From NCBI GenBank assembly GCA_900545505.1, contig UQZC01000087.1:1-6883 (forward strand): a DNA stretch of 6,883 nt, written 5' to 3'. Origin of the DNA: an uncultured Collinsella sp. GTDB lineage: Bacteria; Actinomycetota; Coriobacteriia; Coriobacteriales; Coriobacteriaceae. The notes below the pieces were generated by a model. The model was given only the letters and a program-made list of their open reading frames with translations. It made no database searches and was not told the origin of the DNA. A program made the translations under genes and the position numbers. Each line of letters starts with the position of its first letter. Position 1 is the first letter of the stretch. Positions 6,297-6,883 of this stretch are shown piece after piece.

Positions 6297-6332
6297 AAAC
6301 AGGCCGCAGCGATGGGCTGCGGCCTGTTTTTT
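6297..6332 (+). terminator. Intrinsic terminator of the mgtE-like/NRAMP operon
   Basis: A perfect 13-bp stem (AACAGGCCGCAGC at 6298-6310 with GCTGCGGCCTGTT at 6316-6328) has a GATGG loop and runs into six T residues (6327-6332). It lies 18 bases after the NRAMP stop codon and is a textbook Rho-independent terminator. Confidence 0.93.
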
Positions 6333-6362
6333 GTCTGCTATAGGGTGTTAGTTATATAGCAA

Positions 6363-6590
6363 TGGACAAAAAATGCCAAATATGAGTACTGTTGCTAAGT
6401 GAATAGCATTTACATCCTAAAAGATAATGAACATAGCCTTTAGTATGTTCATTAAAATTGGCTCCAATACGCCTTAAACCAGTCAGGTTGGCTGCTTTAG
6501 GGGGTTGTAGGGGTCGCTCGGACGTCATTTTGGGTGGTTTTGCCTGCTACTAAAATGGTAACAGTACTCATATTTGCCCTTTTTTGCCCA
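6363..6590. repeat. AT-rich element bounded by 33-bp imperfect inverted repeats (MITE-like)
   Basis: The left arm 6363-6395 (TGGACAAAAAATGCC... to ...TACTGTTGC) is the reverse complement of the right arm 6558-6590 at 29 of 33 positions, with a perfect 17-bp core (CAAATATGAGTACTGTT at 6377-6393, AACAGTACTCATATTTG at 6560-6576). The 162-base interior has no credible gene and is clearly more AT-rich than the coding DNA around it. The element sits between the 3' ends of convergent genes, where a promoter or operator is not expected, which favours a small non-autonomous mobile element or dispersed repeat. No target-site duplication is evident next to the arms, so the exact ends are uncertain. Confidence 0.55.
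6425..6454. repeat. 11-bp perfect palindrome inside the AT-rich element
   Basis: TAATGAACATA (6425-6435) pairs perfectly with TATGTTCATTA (6444-6454) around an 8-base loop (GCCTTTAG). It is AT-rich and lacks a GC-rich stem, so it is a poor terminator; it looks like an internal secondary-structure feature of the repeat. Confidence 0.5.
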
Positions 6591-6735
6591 CAGACCTTTG
6601 AGGGTGCGGCGAAAAGGGCTTGTTTTGATTGTTTGGGGCAGGCACGAGGCGCGGAAACGATGTCTGGAGCGACGGAGCGGCCTGGAATTCATCCGTAGAG
6701 GTCTTCATTGGCTGCGCCAGGAGTGTCCCTAACTG
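6591..6735. other. Intergenic stretch without recognisable content
   Basis: The GC content rises again after the AT-rich repeat. Short frames occur, such as an ATG at 6660 giving 12 codons, but none has a good ribosome binding site or recognisable sequence. I find no RNA gene or repeat here. Confidence 0.4.
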
Positions 6736-6773
6736 CCGGAGGGGGTGTCTGCCGTGGCAGACACCCCCTCCGG
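6736..6773. terminator. 18-bp perfect hairpin between convergent genes, possibly a bidirectional terminator
   Basis: CCGGAGGGGGTGTCTGCC (6736-6753) pairs with its exact complement at 6756-6773 across a two-base centre. It lies 23 bases beyond the stop codon of the minus-strand gene, where that gene's terminator is expected. Neither side has a U tract, so termination would depend on the very stable stem or on another factor. Confidence 0.5.
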
Positions 6774-6796
6774 ATGTGGGAAGTTTGCGCTGCAGG

Positions 6797-6883
6797 TTAC
6801 TTGTCGGTGCCCAGCTTGTGCGGCTTGAGAGCGAGCGCATTGACGAGTGCGTCGGTGGCCGACTTGACGGCTGGAACACGCGC
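6797..6883 (-). CDS. C-terminal end of an unidentified minus-strand protein (partial)
   Basis: On the minus strand a frame is open from the window edge to a TAA at 6797-6799. It encodes 28 residues with a helical Ala/Leu-rich stretch (ATDALVNALALKPHK) and ends in LGTDK. Codon use matches the other genes and the stable hairpin just downstream fits a gene end. An overlapping longer minus-strand frame (down to 6568) reads through the hairpin and the inverted repeat and is Ser/Pro/Arg-rich, so I prefer the short terminating frame. The family cannot be named from this fragment. Confidence 0.6.
   Translation of the reverse strand, partial: ARVPAVKSATDALVNALALKPHKLGTDK

Noticed and set aside
6500..6536. 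G-quadruplex in the G-run stretch
   Set aside because: Only two G-runs of four or more occur, and the remaining ones are short and too far apart for a convincing four-tract structure.
6363..6590. Paired operator sites for a regulator
   Set aside because: The arms lie between convergent gene ends, not upstream of a start, so regulation of initiation here is unlikely.
6568..6879. 103-codon minus-strand frame at the window end
   Set aside because: It would run through the 18-bp hairpin and into the inverted repeat and has Ser/Pro/Arg-rich composition; the neighbouring frame stopping at 6797 fits a gene end better.

Overview
The window is GC-rich bacterial DNA with dense genes, GTG and TTG starts and good Shine-Dalgarno sites. 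Gene content and style point to a gut Actinobacterium of the Coriobacteriia, possibly Collinsella. This is inferred from codon use and from an NRAMP protein resembling the Mg2+-type NRAMP known from Eggerthella lenta; no marker gene is present to prove it.

Layout. Bases 1-75 are the C-terminal end of an unidentified plus-strand gene. A promoter (TATAAT at 155-160) leads into a two-gene operon: a small YtxH-like membrane-anchored protein (206-601) and a PRC-barrel protein (601-1356) whose start overlaps the preceding stop, closed by a hairpin at 1378-1407. Next is a membrane-anchored polysaccharide deacetylase homologue (1429-2835) that has lost most of its metal-binding and catalytic residues, followed by a short palindrome.

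The most interesting unit is 2947-6332. An extended -10 promoter starts a leader of about 200 nt with a predicted three-way junction, mutually exclusive alternative hairpins, a hairpin overlapping a GGAGG site, and a short ORF overlapping the TTG start of the next gene. The leader precedes a two-gene operon. The first gene encodes an MgtE-like protein (two PRC barrels, MgtE N domain, two CBS domains, five membrane segments) whose transport domain lacks the usual MgtE pore motifs. The second encodes an NRAMP-family transporter with DAGG and APW in place of DPGN and MPH, the pattern expected of the Mg2+-transporting NRMT branch. A strong intrinsic terminator closes the operon. My reading is a Mg2+ uptake module in which the MgtE-like protein may act as Mg2+ sensor or regulator for the NRMT channel or carrier, with RNA-level control in the leader.

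The last 550 bases lie between the 3' ends of two convergent genes. They hold an AT-rich element with 33-bp imperfect terminal inverted repeats (6363-6590), an 18-bp perfect hairpin (6736-6773) and the C-terminal end of an unidentified minus-strand gene (6797-6883).
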